Assembly: GCA_907165065.1 (NCBI GenBank)
Contig: OU015539.1
Coordinates: 1,659,316 to 1,723,315 of the forward strand
DNA: 64,000 nt
Origin: Caprimulgus europaeus
Taxonomy: Eukaryota > Chordata > Aves > Caprimulgiformes > Caprimulgidae
Direction: 5' to 3'
Within the stretch, counting starts at the first letter, position 1. The number at the start of each line of letters is the position of its first letter. The translations under genes were made by a program, and so were the position numbers. Of this stretch, positions 1 through 11,920 are shown one piece after another. The notes below the pieces were generated by a model, which ran no database searches, had not been told where the DNA came from, and saw only the letters and a list, made by a program, of their open reading frames with translations.

Positions 1-801
1 AGGACCAGCAGCAGGAGGATCCCAGAGTCTTCAGCCAAAGCACTTGTCCTCGTCCCCTCCTCAGTCTGCAGCTTCCAGTGTGACCTTGTGACGGTGCTGG
101 TACTTCTCTAGGGTCTGCTCTCTCTCCCCCAGTTTCCCCAAAATTCCTTTTTCCTGGGTGGGAAAAGGACAGGAGACATCCAGATGGAGGAAGACCAGAG
201 AGCTGTTGGTAGGAGGGTGGATCCCTGAAGGCATCTGATAAGGGGTGGGTTGTGATTCACAATGAGCGAGGTGAGCACACGCCCGCGGAGGCTCCAGGGG
301 GGGTGGTACTTTGGGTACTTTGCCCATGTTCTGGTTAATGTGTCTTCTGCAGGTTGGTGTTGTGGGAGTGATGCCTGGACATGGACCAGGATGGGGTTTG
401 GGGAGGAAGCAGCAGGGAGAGGTGGCTGTTGGGGCAGGGAGTCGTGCTGGAGGTGTGACCAGGCTGATGGAAATGGGCACCTTGGTGACTCACAGATCCG
501 GCTGACCCAGGCTGCTCCCTGGGCCTGGGCTGGGGTTGTGCAAGAGCTGCTGCGTGCAAGGATGTGGGAAAGAGGTGCTGGTCAAGAAGGAGCTGTACTG
601 GGGTGCTGGGTAGGGAAGGTTTCCCTCCACTCCCTCACCCTTTTCTGCTGGAGCAAAGCATTCCCTAGGGCTGGACTTCTGGGGCCAGAGTCACCCCAGC
701 TGCCGTGTCACTGGCAGCAGTAACCAGGGACTAAAATGGCTCCTGGACATGGTTGTCCTGGAGAGAGTTGGGCACTGCTTTGAGAATTTTTGAGTCATCA
801 A

Positions 802-960
802 AAGGTGTGGGTTGGAAAGGACCTTAATGACCATCCAGTTCCAACCCCCCTGCTGTGGACAGGGTCACCAACCACTAGATCAGGGCCCCATCCAACCTGA
901 CCTTGAATGCCTCCAGGGATGGGGCATCCACAGCTTCTCTGGGCATCCTGTTCCAGAAGT
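802..960 (-). mobile_element. CR1 LINE fragment (3' end, antisense)
   Basis: Contains the antisense CR1 3'-end signature: the start 'gggttggaaaggacc', then 'catccagttccaacccccctgc', 'ccatccaacctgacc' and 'ccagggatggggcatcc'. It is a 5'-truncated copy, as most avian CR1s are, and diverged from the younger copies in this window. Confidence 0.8.
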
Positions 961-2582
961 GCAACCCCACCTGGGTGGTGTGTAGGGGAGCTGCTCTTCA
1001 CGTGGACTTTCTGCTTCCTCTCACAGTTCATTGATCTTCTTTTTGCTTTCTGCTTTCACCCCATTCTCTGACCTCCTGTTGTTCTCTACCCATGGCCATG
1101 TAATGAGAAATAAAACCAGAAGGGGCCTTTCAAAGAAGGAAGAGAGGTGGAGCCTTGCTGTACCTTCCCTCTTCTGCTTAGAGACCTTGTGGATTCCTCC
1201 TGCTGGGACAAGACCTGAGTGATCTGGAGCTGGGAGCTGGGCTTGGATGTTGCCAGGCTGTGGCCAACGAACCCCTGGCCCACAGCAGTGCTGTAGGGTC
1301 CTAGACCATGGCTTGGCATCCCTCCTGGATGTCTGTCCCTAGGGATTTCCCTGCCTGGGGATGGCGTTGCTCCGGCAGAGCTTTGCAGAGCTCACTGGGT
1401 GACCCCCCCTTGCCTCTTTCCAGTGGTGTTGCTGATTGGACTTGGACTTTGGACTCTCTGATAAGAACCCCACTGAGCTGAATGTGTCTGAGGAATGATT
1501 AACCAGCCTGAGCGTTGCCAGAGGACAGGGGAGCAGCTGGGACTGGAGACAAAAACAGGAACAGCCTCGTGGCTTTTGGGCTGGAGCTGGTGCTGGCTGG
1601 ATGCCCCTCCCGTGCACCAGCTCATGGGGCAGCATCCTTCAGGAGAAAGAACCCACACCAGGGCCTCCTCGGGGCTTTCCAGGCAGATCCCAGAACTAGG
1701 GATGGACAGAGAGGGGTGAAGCTGTGTCAGATCAGCAGGGGAGGTGCAGAGTCCACGGGAGGATGCTCTCAGAAGTAGAGGGTGGATTGTGTTGGACACC
1801 AATGCTTGGCTGTCTGGTGGCTCCCATGTATGCTTTCATGGATAAATCCTCTTATTCCTGCTGACTGGCACGCTTTGGCACACCCTTGCTCATCCTTCAG
1901 ACCTTCCTTCTCCCACAGAAGGGACACAGAGGACATCTCCTGTGTGATGTGGTGGAGGTGGATGGTCTGTTCAGCCCAGGACCTTGTGTGCTCCCCACCA
2001 TGTTCCAGCACACCCTGGATCGTGTTTAAAGGCATGTTTGAATGAAGGGCTTCCTTCCCGAGGGAAAATGGAATGTGATACTCAGGGTCCACCACTTATC
2101 TCGCTGAACTTTGTCTGTGTGGATGCAGTTCCTCCAAATGGTGAAGAGGAGATCTGGCAGCAGGGCTGGGGAGCGTGGCCAGCGCCGGCTGCAGCCACGG
2201 AGCTGCCAGCTCTGCTGTGGGGTGGGAGCGAGCGCTTGCGGCTTGGACCGGCTTTTGGGGAGGAGGGGTCCTTGGAAAGGCCAAGGCTGGAGTTTCCACT
2301 GAACCTTGGTGTGCTCAGATCCAGGGTGGAGGGCAGAAGGTGAACTGGGGGGAGCAGTCCTGGGAGTGCCACGCAGCTGTGGCTGTGATCCTGTGGCATG
2401 TCCAGGGTTAGGACCGGTGTGCAGGGCTGTGGGCAGGGGTGGGAGCGGTTCCCTCTGGTGCAGCACATCATCAACCCTTCTCTTGCACATCCAGGTGATG
2501 GACCAGCTTGGTCATAGGAAAGCTGGTATCAGTCTTTGCAGTGGTTACAGCTTTCTTAGCATCTCTGGCTTATCCCATGTGT

Positions 2583-2630
2583 CCACAGGATGGTAGAGGT
2601 TGGCAGATCATCTAGTCCAACCCCCTTTGG
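2583..2630 (-). mobile_element. Short degenerate CR1 3' fragment
   Basis: Only the terminal part is recognisable ('aggttggcagatcatctag' followed by 'tccaaccccctt'). It is too short for a family call. Confidence 0.4.
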
Positions 2631-4611
2631 ATTTTCTTCTCTTCCTTTTCCCCATCCCTCATCCCTTTTCCTCTCTCCAATCATCTTCCCTCCAGCTGCT
2701 CTCATCATGTGTTGAAGGAGATGTACTGACCATGCCCTGAGGGATTGCAAATGGTAGGAAGAGCAAAAACAGTGAGGTTGTGGTGGCAGAGCAGTGTGGA
2801 GCGTGACCAGAGACTGAATGGGCTCGCTGGAGTGACGTGGGGTGACACCAGAAGTGACTGAGGAGCTGATAGGCACATGTGGTGCAAACAGCCATGGTCT
2901 GGCTTTGGTGAGATCTCTGCTTTTGTAAAAAACAGTAACTAAAGTGATTTTTGCTGGGATTTTTTTTTTTGCTTGGGTTTTTTGTTGTTGTTGTTGTTTG
3001 TTTGATTTTTTTCCTGTGGAGTCTTTTGTCATCACCCCAACATTCAGCAGTGTATTATCTCAGGAGCCTCAATGGGCCACATCAGTCTCTTTTCTTACCC
3101 AAGGAGAAGATCATAATTGGAGAGGAGACAATGCAGAGGGCACAGAGGTGGGCATGGGCTTTATGGAAACCACAGGTAGGGTTTCCAAAAGAGTTGGTGG
3201 TCTAATTTTTGCAAGCTGGCTGTCTTCTTTGGTGGCAAGGATGCTGAGCTGCTCTTGCTTGCAGCAAGTGGACATACCATAAAGAGTCCATCCAACTTCA
3301 TTTGGGGTATGAAGATTCACTCAGTGTCTGATGATGCAACTCTCATTTATGACTTTGAGTTCCGTGTGCTGATCACAACTGACTGCTGGAAACCAAAGAG
3401 CTTATCAGCCTGCTTGATCTTATCTCTTCTGTTATGACAAGTGATGGTTGTGGACATGGATCCAATAAAGCACTAAAAAGTGTGCTTTGACTTTATGGGA
3501 AATGAAACACCTGCTTGAGTGAAGCAAAACCTTCAAAGTGGCTTTGGAAGGGCCATCAAGCCATTTCACAGGTGGCTGCTTGCTGATAATGGAATCAATG
3601 CTCTGCTCAGTAGAACAGAAATGGTCTTTTCCATGGTGAGGTCCCATTGAAATGAAAACCTGAGGTCAGTGAGAAGTTTTGGGTGGATTTCTGTCCATCT
3701 CCCTTCCTTCCTGTCTAATTTAAATCAGTTTTTGGAGAAGGGTGTTGGGTTGGAGAGGTGGATGGTGATGAGCTTACTTATAGTGGAAGGTGTTGTGAAG
3801 AGGGAAGGGTGATAAATGATGTTTCCAAACTCATCTCATTGGTGTTGAGGGGCTGAAGGGACACAAGAGACAGCAATGTGGAGACCTGTGGACTCAGGAT
3901 GGGCTTCACAGCCCAGGAGGAGAAGTTTGAGTGCTGGAGGTGGTGCTGGTGTGCAGGGGTTTGGGAAGAAGAACTGGTCAAAAGTCAACCCAGTCCAACA
4001 GCATGGTCTTGTGAACATCAGGGGAGGAACTTTTCCTACTCCTCTGCTTAGACACAGGGTACACCCTGTAACTGGTGTAGAAGATGGCAATTGGTGGGGA
4101 TAAGCAGGGGACACTTCCAGATAAGACAGTGGACATGTCTGCAGATGTGTTTCTCCATTCTGGGCTCCAGTTTAGAGCAGGAATCCAGACAATTCCCCGT
4201 TGCTCTGCCCGTGTCAGCCCTTTGTGCAACAGACCTGGACCACTGTGGGGCAGGATCCAGCTCTTCCCTTCTGGTGTCCGTGTAGCCCCGTGCACAAGTG
4301 ACCACACAGGAACAAGAGGCCAAGAATCTTGGGAATTTCTTTCCATGGTTGTTCCATAAGCCTGGAGTGTCCTCCTGGGAGAGGGACTGTTCAGCTCTTC
4401 TGGTGTGTGGGACGTGGAGGTGGGCACAGCGGTGTGGTGGTACCTTGGACAGCAGTGCTGACCTGCCAGGACCTTCCCAGCATCCTTCTCCAGCCAAGGG
4501 GTCCACTCTGGTCCCATGGAGAGTCCTGTGGGTCACAGGGAGATGGCAGGATGCTCAGCTTCTGCAGGACAATTGCACCCTGCTTCCCATTTGGAGTTGG
4601 ATGGAAGAGCT

Positions 4612-4880
4612 CACAGAATCATTAAGGCTGGAAAAGACACCTAAGATCATCCAGTCCAACCATCAACTCATCACCAGCACTGACCCCTGTCCCTCAGCAC
4701 TGTGTCTGCACCACTCTTCAATCCCTCCAGGGATGGGGACTCCACCACTGCCCTGGGCAACCCCTTCCAATGCCTCAGAACCCTTCCAGCAAAGAAATTC
4801 TTCCTCACATCCCATCTCAACTGCCCTGGCCACAACTGGAGCCCATTTCCTCTTGTCCTGTCCCTTGCTCCTTGGTTGGA
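4612..4880 (-). mobile_element. CR1 LINE fragment (antisense)
   Basis: Starts with an antisense CR1 tail ('cacagaatcattaaggctgg') and continues with the blocks shared by the six or so young copies in this window, including 'ccagggatggggactccacc' and 'cttcctcacatcccatctc'. It is similar to the copies at 11617, 15378, 25803, 43706, 47704 and 52579. Confidence 0.9.
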
Positions 4881-5644
4881 CAGCGTTGGCCTGTGAGCAG
4901 TTGTGGTTAGGAGATCATGAATAGCCCAGCTGTGAAATCCTGCTGCTGTTTAGCACGTGGGGCACTGGTGGGGAGTGGAGATAAGAAAGGGAGCATTTAG
5001 GTTGGGCTTTGAGGAGGACACCCAGGCTCAGAGGAGTTGGGGGCTGCAGCGTTGTCTCCCAAATGGAAGCGATGAAAGCCCAGACACACGGGGCAGAGCC
5101 CCAAGGAGCGAGCTGGGAATGAATGACCTTGTGCTGGCCTGCACAGAAGGCTCTGAGAAGTCTTTTAATCTATTGGCCTAATGACTGACACCATTTGTGT
5201 CCTTTCCTTGCCTCCCCCCTGTTCCCTCGTCACTCAGCTCTGTGTCACAGGTCTGGTTGGCAGCGAGGCAGGTTGGTTTGCTCAGGATCTCCACGCTGCT
5301 TTCTCCAGCAGGTGCTTGAGAGCAGCAGCAGCAGCGTGTGGTATCTGCTCTGGTGGAAGGAGCTGGGTGGGTGCTGCTGGGACACAGCAACACTTACTGC
5401 CTGTTGTCCTCTGAGATGGGGGGAGTGGAGGAGGGATGGCTTCCAGAGGTCTGGCTGGGCCAGGTTCCAGGAGAGGGCTCTCCATTTAGTTCACAAGTCC
5501 CTGATCTTCCTTGTGTGTCTCTTCTGTGCTCAGTCCCTTGTGAGAAGGTCTTACCTGTTGTCATCCATCCCTTGTGCTTCTGCACCTGCAGCTCAGGCAG
5601 CGCTGCCGTGAGGTTTGTCTCACTTTGGACACATCTTGCCCTCA

Positions 5645-6068
5645 CCTGATGATGCCAGGGCTGGAGCAGCTCAACAGGCTGAGAGAGCTGGGGCTGTTCA
5701 GCCTGGAGAAGAGAAGGCTCCAGGGAGACCTTCTAGTGGCCTCCCAGTACCTGAAGGGGCTCCAGGAAGCTGGGGAGGGACTTTGGCCAAGGGCAGGGAG
5801 TGACAGAACAAGGGGTGATGGCTTGAAACTGGCAGAGGGGAGATGGAGCTGAGATGTGAGGGAGAAATTGTTTGGTGTGAGGGTGGTGAGACCCTGGCCC
5901 AGGTTGGCCAGAGAAGCTGTGGCTGCTCCTCCCTGGCAGTGCTCTCGGCCAGGTTGGATGAGGCTTTGAGCAACCTGGTCTAGTGGAAGGTGTCCCTGCT
6001 GCTGGCAGGGGGGTTGGCACTGGATGAGCTTTAAGGTCCCTCCCAACCCAAACCAGTCTGTGACTCTG
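5645..6068 (+). mobile_element. CR1 LINE fragment (sense, ~420 bp)
   Basis: The sense-strand reading shows remnants of the C-terminal CR1 ORF2 (LRELGLFSLEKRRLQGDL), then the non-coding 3' end ('gaggctttgagcaacctgg', 'cagtctgtgactctg'). It belongs to the same subfamily as the copies at 23740, 29125, 36233, 51725 and 58731, which share the 'ggccagagaagctgtggctg' block. Confidence 0.9.
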
Positions 6069-6401
6069 ATTTCAGTCCCAGCAGTTGCCTCCACTTGTCT
6101 GACACGTGGAGACAACTCGTTCTGCACATCAGGAACCCCAGGAGCTGTTCTCCTGCGGGAACGTGAGCAGTCAGTGCCTCCCACCTCCCCATGCCTGCAG
6201 TGACCTCCTCATCCTCCCCTCCGTGTGCTGCCCTCCCCTCACAGAGCCGCGTGCCAGGCACCTTCCCTCTGGGCTTGTCCCTCTGCAGCCAGCACCCTGC
6301 TTTGAAGTGAGACCCAGAACACCCAGGGAGCTCGCAGGGTGGGTGGGATCCAAGCAGCTCCTTTGGTATCTCCTTTGTGTTGTCTGGTCACTGCTAAATC
6401 C

Positions 6402-6528
6402 CTGGGGCAGGAGCTGTGTTCTGGGGCAGGAGCTGTGTTCTGGGGCAGGAGCTGTGTTCTGGGGCAGGAGCTGTGTTCTGGGGCAGGAGCTGTGTTCTGG
6501 GGCAGGAGCTGTGTTCTGGGGCAGGAGA
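6402..6528. repeat. 19-bp minisatellite, six units
   Basis: Six head-to-tail copies of ctggggcaggagctgtgtt start at 6402, 6421, 6440, 6459, 6478 and 6497, followed by a partial seventh. The units are nearly identical, which indicates recent expansion and probable length polymorphism. Confidence 0.95.
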
Positions 6529-6544
6529 CAGCTCCCAGTTAGTC

Positions 6545-6710
6545 AGAAATGCAAACAATGAGTTGATTTGATTATTTTTTAATATATTTTGTTAAAGAAA
6601 CTTCATTTTTCCCCCTGGCAGCGTGCACGGCAATAATCCCTGGGGATTCATTAACAATTAATTACTTTAATTGCATCTTTACTTCCCTCCTGATTTGTTG
6701 TGAGTGGTTA
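6545..6710. promoter_or_regulatory. AT-rich block with SOX and homeodomain-like motifs
   Basis: In otherwise GC-balanced intron 1 DNA, this stretch holds aacaat (a SOX HMG core) fused to ttaattac and tttaattg (homeodomain cores) around 6650-6680, with further AT-rich sequence around it. In rodents a SOX10-bound enhancer controlling Myrf lies in intron 1 (known biology). Whether this block is its counterpart is inference. Confidence 0.25.
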
Positions 6711-9700
6711 GAGAAGCTTGGCTTAGCTCAGGAAAAGGCAAAGTGTGGAGGTGACTGAGCTAGTCCACAAACACCACGTTGAGAAGTGGCTTTCTTGGAG
6801 CAGAGGGCTCTTGAGTCTGGTGGTTGAGGGTATGGAGATACGTCCTGCAAACGAGGGTGAGGACCTAAAGGGTGGAAGTGATTAGTGTGGGCCTTTCCTC
6901 AGGAGTTAATTAATCTGTTGAAACCTAATTCAGAACTGCATCTGTCCAAAGGATGTGTCCTCTACAGTGAGACGCTCTGGGCTTGGTGGAGGACACCCGG
7001 TGTGGTCTGGATGATTTGGGGGTGTGATGGTTGGTATTGTCTTAAAATGGATGAAATCAAAGAGAAATAGTGTCCACTGTGTCCTTCAGTCCATCCCTCT
7101 CTCAGGAGCACAAGGAGGTCAAGAACTCCCAAGCAGGACACATCAACTCTTGAATCAAGCCCAAGGAGATGCCAGGTGGCAGAGTGGAATGGTCCTTGTT
7201 GGACCATCATACAGCCCCTGCGCTGCGTGTGCCAGTTGTGGGGGTACCTGCAAACACACCATGTGTGCTCCACAGCTGCTGAGTAGGACTTACACCACTG
7301 AGCAGGATGTGTTGAATCTCCTCCTCACTGAAAGAAATGTCCACCCTGTACCTGTCTGCCCCACTGGTCCACTTCTCTTGGCTGCACTGCTCTGCTCTGA
7401 GATCCTGGGAAGTGGTCTTGGGTCTTGGGAGGTTTGTTCTAGGTGTGCAGCAGAGGTCAATGAGGGGTTGCTGAAGAGATGGTAGAGGAAACCCAACGAT
7501 GTAAGAAGCTCTTGGTGCCTTTGTGGTTGTCTTAGGAGTCAGCTCTGGAGGAAATGCTCTTGCAGTGTTGTGTTGAGAGCCAGCGCTGTGTGGTTGCACG
7601 TCCCAGCTGTGTGAGGAGAAGGAAGAGCCCAGTGACCTGGTACTCCTGCTTGGGAAAGATCAGTGTTGGTTGCACAAAAGCAGTGATGGCTCTCCCCAAG
7701 CCCTGGCAAAAAGCCCATCTAGATAAATCACTCTGCCTTCTTACCCTCAGTCTCCTCTGGAGCCTGTCCAAAGTGGACAGGAGCGACCTTGTTGCCTCCC
7801 TGTTGGAAGGGAGGAAGGAGACGCCCGATCTGGACGTGGTGTTCCAGGCGATGCTTGGCTGCCTGTGGGCTTGGAGTCCGTTGCTGTTTGATTATTAATC
7901 TGCCTGCCTGAGGATTGTTTTATGCTGGGGGGTTTTCAGGAGACAGCTCCAAGTCCCAGGTCCCTCATGTGTGTGGTGTCCATGTGTGAATTGGGCTGAA
8001 GGTCATCTCCAGAGTGGCTCCTGAACCTCCAGGTTTCCTAAAAGCCTTTCCAGGAGCCACAAGCCCAGCAGTGCTGGTGGCCCTGCAGCAAAGTCAGTGT
8101 CCAGACTGTGTCTCTGGGTTCTCTCCTGGGTGGTAGCAGATCAGCAGTGACATTGTTGAGCCATCTACCATCAACCTTGTCAAGTCCCTGTGCATCTCTG
8201 AGTCTTTGTGGCCTCTCCAGCTCATGGTTGAGCACGGCAAAGCTCTGGGCCGCTGGGTCATGGTCTCTGTTTAATGCCAGCGTGTACCTGGGATAAATAT
8301 CTATATTTTTTTTCTGGTATTGCTGCTACTCTGGTTCTAGTTCACCCTGGAGTGAGTTGGTGCAGTGAAAAGAGCTGTGCTGGGACTTCACTGCCACCAT
8401 GGTGACATGGAGCTCATCCACCTTGGTGTTATCCTATAGAAAAAGGTCACTCCTGTCCCCCAAAACTTGCAATCTGGGCAAGGTTAGAGGAGCACACAAG
8501 GGGTTCTTGTGCCACAGCAGAAGCTTTGGCTTACATCTCCTTTTTTTATTGTCCATTCCTTTAACCTGCTAAAGCCTGGTGGCCACGTGGCCAGTGTGGT
8601 GTAATCCTGCTGAGGGCATGGGCTGGAGGAGCTGGGTGCTTGGTGCTGCTCTGCCTTGGGTCAGGTGAGCCCACCAACGTGAAGGAGCCTCAGCAGAAAG
8701 GATCCAGGGGCTGGGCTGAAAAGCCTCTCTCCATTCCTGTCTTCTTCACACCACGGAGGTGCGAGGGTGGCAGAGCCCACCTCGTGCAGCGGTACCTCCG
8801 TGTCAGTCTCAAGCCTGAGAAACACCAGATGAAGTGGCTTTCTCTGGTCCTGTTGTCCCCCCCCTGCCAGCCCTCCAACACCCTCATCCCAGAGCGGGAG
8901 ATAAAGGCGTTGTCTCCTCCCTCTGTGGTGGGACTCCAAACAAACGGGGCAATGTGCCCCCCTGGGCAGGCACCTTGGACCCCGCCAAATGACGGCGCTT
9001 GTGTGGGTCCTGCTGTTCCTGCCATCTTCGTGCATGAATGGACAAGCAAGGCATTGATGGCTGCAGGGACACACACAAATGCCCCACTGTGTCCCCTCTC
9101 ACACCTTCCCCTCCTCCTCCTCGGTCCCCATGCCCCGAGGACAATGGCTCTATCCATGCCAAGGTTCACAGCTGGCAGGGGCGGAGGAGTGGCCAGGACA
9201 AGGGTGGAGAGCTGGATGGAGAAGGGACTCGGGAGGGTCCGGAGGGATGATGGCTCAGGGAGGGAAGGGATGAGGGGAGAAGGGGAATTTGAGAGGGGCT
9301 GGAAGAGGAGAAGGTGCTGAGAGGTGGCTGATGGAAAAGCCAGAGATGGTGGTAGGAAGGAGGGAGAAGAAAAAGGAGGGCTCAGGAAGGTTTGGGAGGG
9401 AGGATGGAGCTTGGTCATCTCTTCTGTGTAGACCTGCTTGCCTTTTCCCACAGGGCTCCCTGAGGGACATGCCCATGCCCTGCTGTGGTGCAGCAGGATG
9501 ATCTCTGGCTCCTCGTGCCTCTTCTCTCTTGGGATGTCTCTGACCACACGCATTGTCCTCTTTGAGGCCTGGGTTACAGACACTGTCCAGCTTATCCAAA
9601 GGTGCTTTTGTCTGATATATTCTTCTGCCCATGTAAGTTAAGGAGTTGTGAGCCTGTGTGAGAGCACAAGGGAACTTCCCAGGGGACGTGGAGATGCTGC

Positions 9701-11616
9701 TGTGGACGGTGCTGCTGACTCTGGGCGCTGGGCTGTAGGCTGGTGATGGTTTGGTTGTACCTCATACTGGTGTGGTTCATTACTCTTGAGTGTTTTGCCA
9801 GTGGTGATGATTCACAGCTCAGCCAGGTCTTCCTGGCCACTGGAGACCCTATAACACTTTTTACCCACTATGGTAAATCTGGAGTCTTCTAAATCCCACC
9901 TGTCCCATCTCTCCATTCCTTCTGATGCACTGGCTTCTCTGCATCCCACCCTAGCTGGCGTGGGAACTCAGTGGTTTCTCCTCTCAGCAGTGAGAGGGTT
10001 GCAGTGGAGTTAGATGTGGGAGTGAGGAGCTCACCAAGAGTGGAAGAGAGCTGCCAGGGAGGAGGGGGTCAGGTATGGTTGGACTGGGTGCAGTCTTGGT
10101 CTCTCCATGGAGTAGATGTCACGGGAGGTGGGTGTCTGTGTTCAAAGCCCCTCTCAGATGCTTCATTTGTTAGTTCCTTTCAAATATGTGACACACAAAT
10201 TCGGGTCTCTGGAGCCCACAGGTTCCAGGTAATGCCCAAATTCTGAGGAACCCCCATCTCCTTAGTCCTGAGTTTGGTGTTTCTCCAGGATCTTGCCCCA
10301 CAGACTCCCAGAGCTCAGCCTTGGCTGTGTTCCTGGTGTGACTTTGGATCTTGGGTTTTCTGCTCCGATATGGATGGGGGATGCACAAGCTGGCCCATTG
10401 CTTTGGAGGGGCTGGGCTGTCTGTGGTGATGGGCTGACAACATGATGTCCCCAGGATGGGACACAAAGTGGTGGCTGTACCTTGCATTGAGTGGGACAGT
10501 CCTACCTCGTGTGATGGGAAGGGGCACATGTTGTGTTTGTGTGTGTGGGAGAAGTGTCCTAATGCAAGTGGAACTCCTCAGGGACAGTGTTTAGGAGTGA
10601 GGAACCAGCTGGGGCAGCTTAGTGTAGCTCCATCAGCATCAGATCAAGTGAAGGCTCCTGACCATGGAACAGTGTTCCCCCACTGGCATCCCGTACAGAC
10701 CCCAGCAGGCTGTCCTAGAGGGGACAAAGGGAGATGATGGAGGGGTTTGGTGTGAGGAAGGGCTCACCCCATGGAGGAACCATGCTGTGGGTCAGGGATT
10801 GGGGCTGGGGGCCCGTCTCAGTGCCCTGGACAGCTGGGGCTTTGCTCTGGGGTGGTCCTGAAAACACTTTGGGGGAGATGGGGGAGTGGTCTGGCTTGGT
10901 GTCCCACTCAGGTTACTGGAGCCACTTCTGCTGGGAGTGACTGGTTATCGTTACAGTCAGGTAATAAAGAGCATTAATTAAGGAGGAATGCTGGGCCTGG
11001 GGGGAGGTGGGGGCTGCGGGGTCACGGTCCTTCCTGCCAGGGGAGGTGTTCCCACCACTCCCTACCCTCTGAGCAGCCCAGGGTTGGGCATGTGGAGCAG
11101 TGGGGAGATCATCCTGCTGTCCCTTACACAGGGAGCTCTGTCCCCATGGCTGGCTCTCCTGGGACAGGGTTTGCTGTGGCCCCTCACTGTGTCCTGCTCC
11201 AGGCAGGGCAGGCACGGGTGGGATGCCATCCCTGACCGGAGCAGAGCAGGATTGTCACGCTGGGTGCTCTTCAAGCTTCACCCCATGCAACAGAGCCGGC
11301 TGGGCTCCTGCTGATGGAGAGGTGGCTTGGGAGCTGGGTGCTGGCCCTGCATCTCCTGGGCTTAGGTGGTGTTTGGTTAGCAGCCATGGCACGGATTCCT
11401 CCTGCTCGTGGCCCGGCCAGCAGCCAATCCCTGGGAGCAGGAGGATAAACAGGGAGCGGAGCAGAGGTGGGCGCTGAGCAGCGCGGGGCCCCGGGAATGT
11501 GCCGATGCGGCAGCACGGCCCTTGGGTTGCACAACCTCTCCCACAGGGACGTGCTCAGGGCTGGGCTGGGGCTCTGCACCTCACCATGGCACCGACCTTC
11601 TCCTTCTCTCCAAGAA

Positions 11617-11920
11617 GGGTGCAGAGAGGTGGGGGTGGCTCTGTTCCACCAAGGACCAAGGGCCAGGACAAGAGGAAATGGGCTCCAGTTGTGGCCAGGG
11701 CAGTTGAGATGGGATGTGAGGAAGAATTTCTTTGCTGAAAGGGTTCTGAGGCATTGGAAGGGGTTGCCCAGGGCAGTGGTGGAGTCCCCATCCCTGGAGG
11801 GATTGAAGAGTGGTGTAGACACAGTGCTGAGGGACAGGGGTCAGTGGGGACTGGGCAGTGCTGGGTTCATGGTGGGACTCCATGAGCTCAAAGGGCTTTT
11901 CCAGTCCAGGTGATTCTGGG
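11617..11920 (+). mobile_element. CR1 LINE fragment (sense)
   Basis: A sense copy of the young subfamily: 'gggtgcagagaggtgggggt', then 'atgtgaggaagaatttctt', then the 3' end 'gggcttttccagtccagg' with tail 'tgattctggg'. Confidence 0.9.

Noticed and set aside
1..250. Possible last exon of DAGLA at the left edge
   Set aside because: Synteny would allow it, but no frame there resembles its C-terminus and no splice or stop context supports it.
11271..11913. Repeated small frames with [16 protein letters not shown] or [16 protein letters not shown]
   Set aside because: The same peptides recur at every young CR1 copy on either strand; they are retrotransposon fragments.
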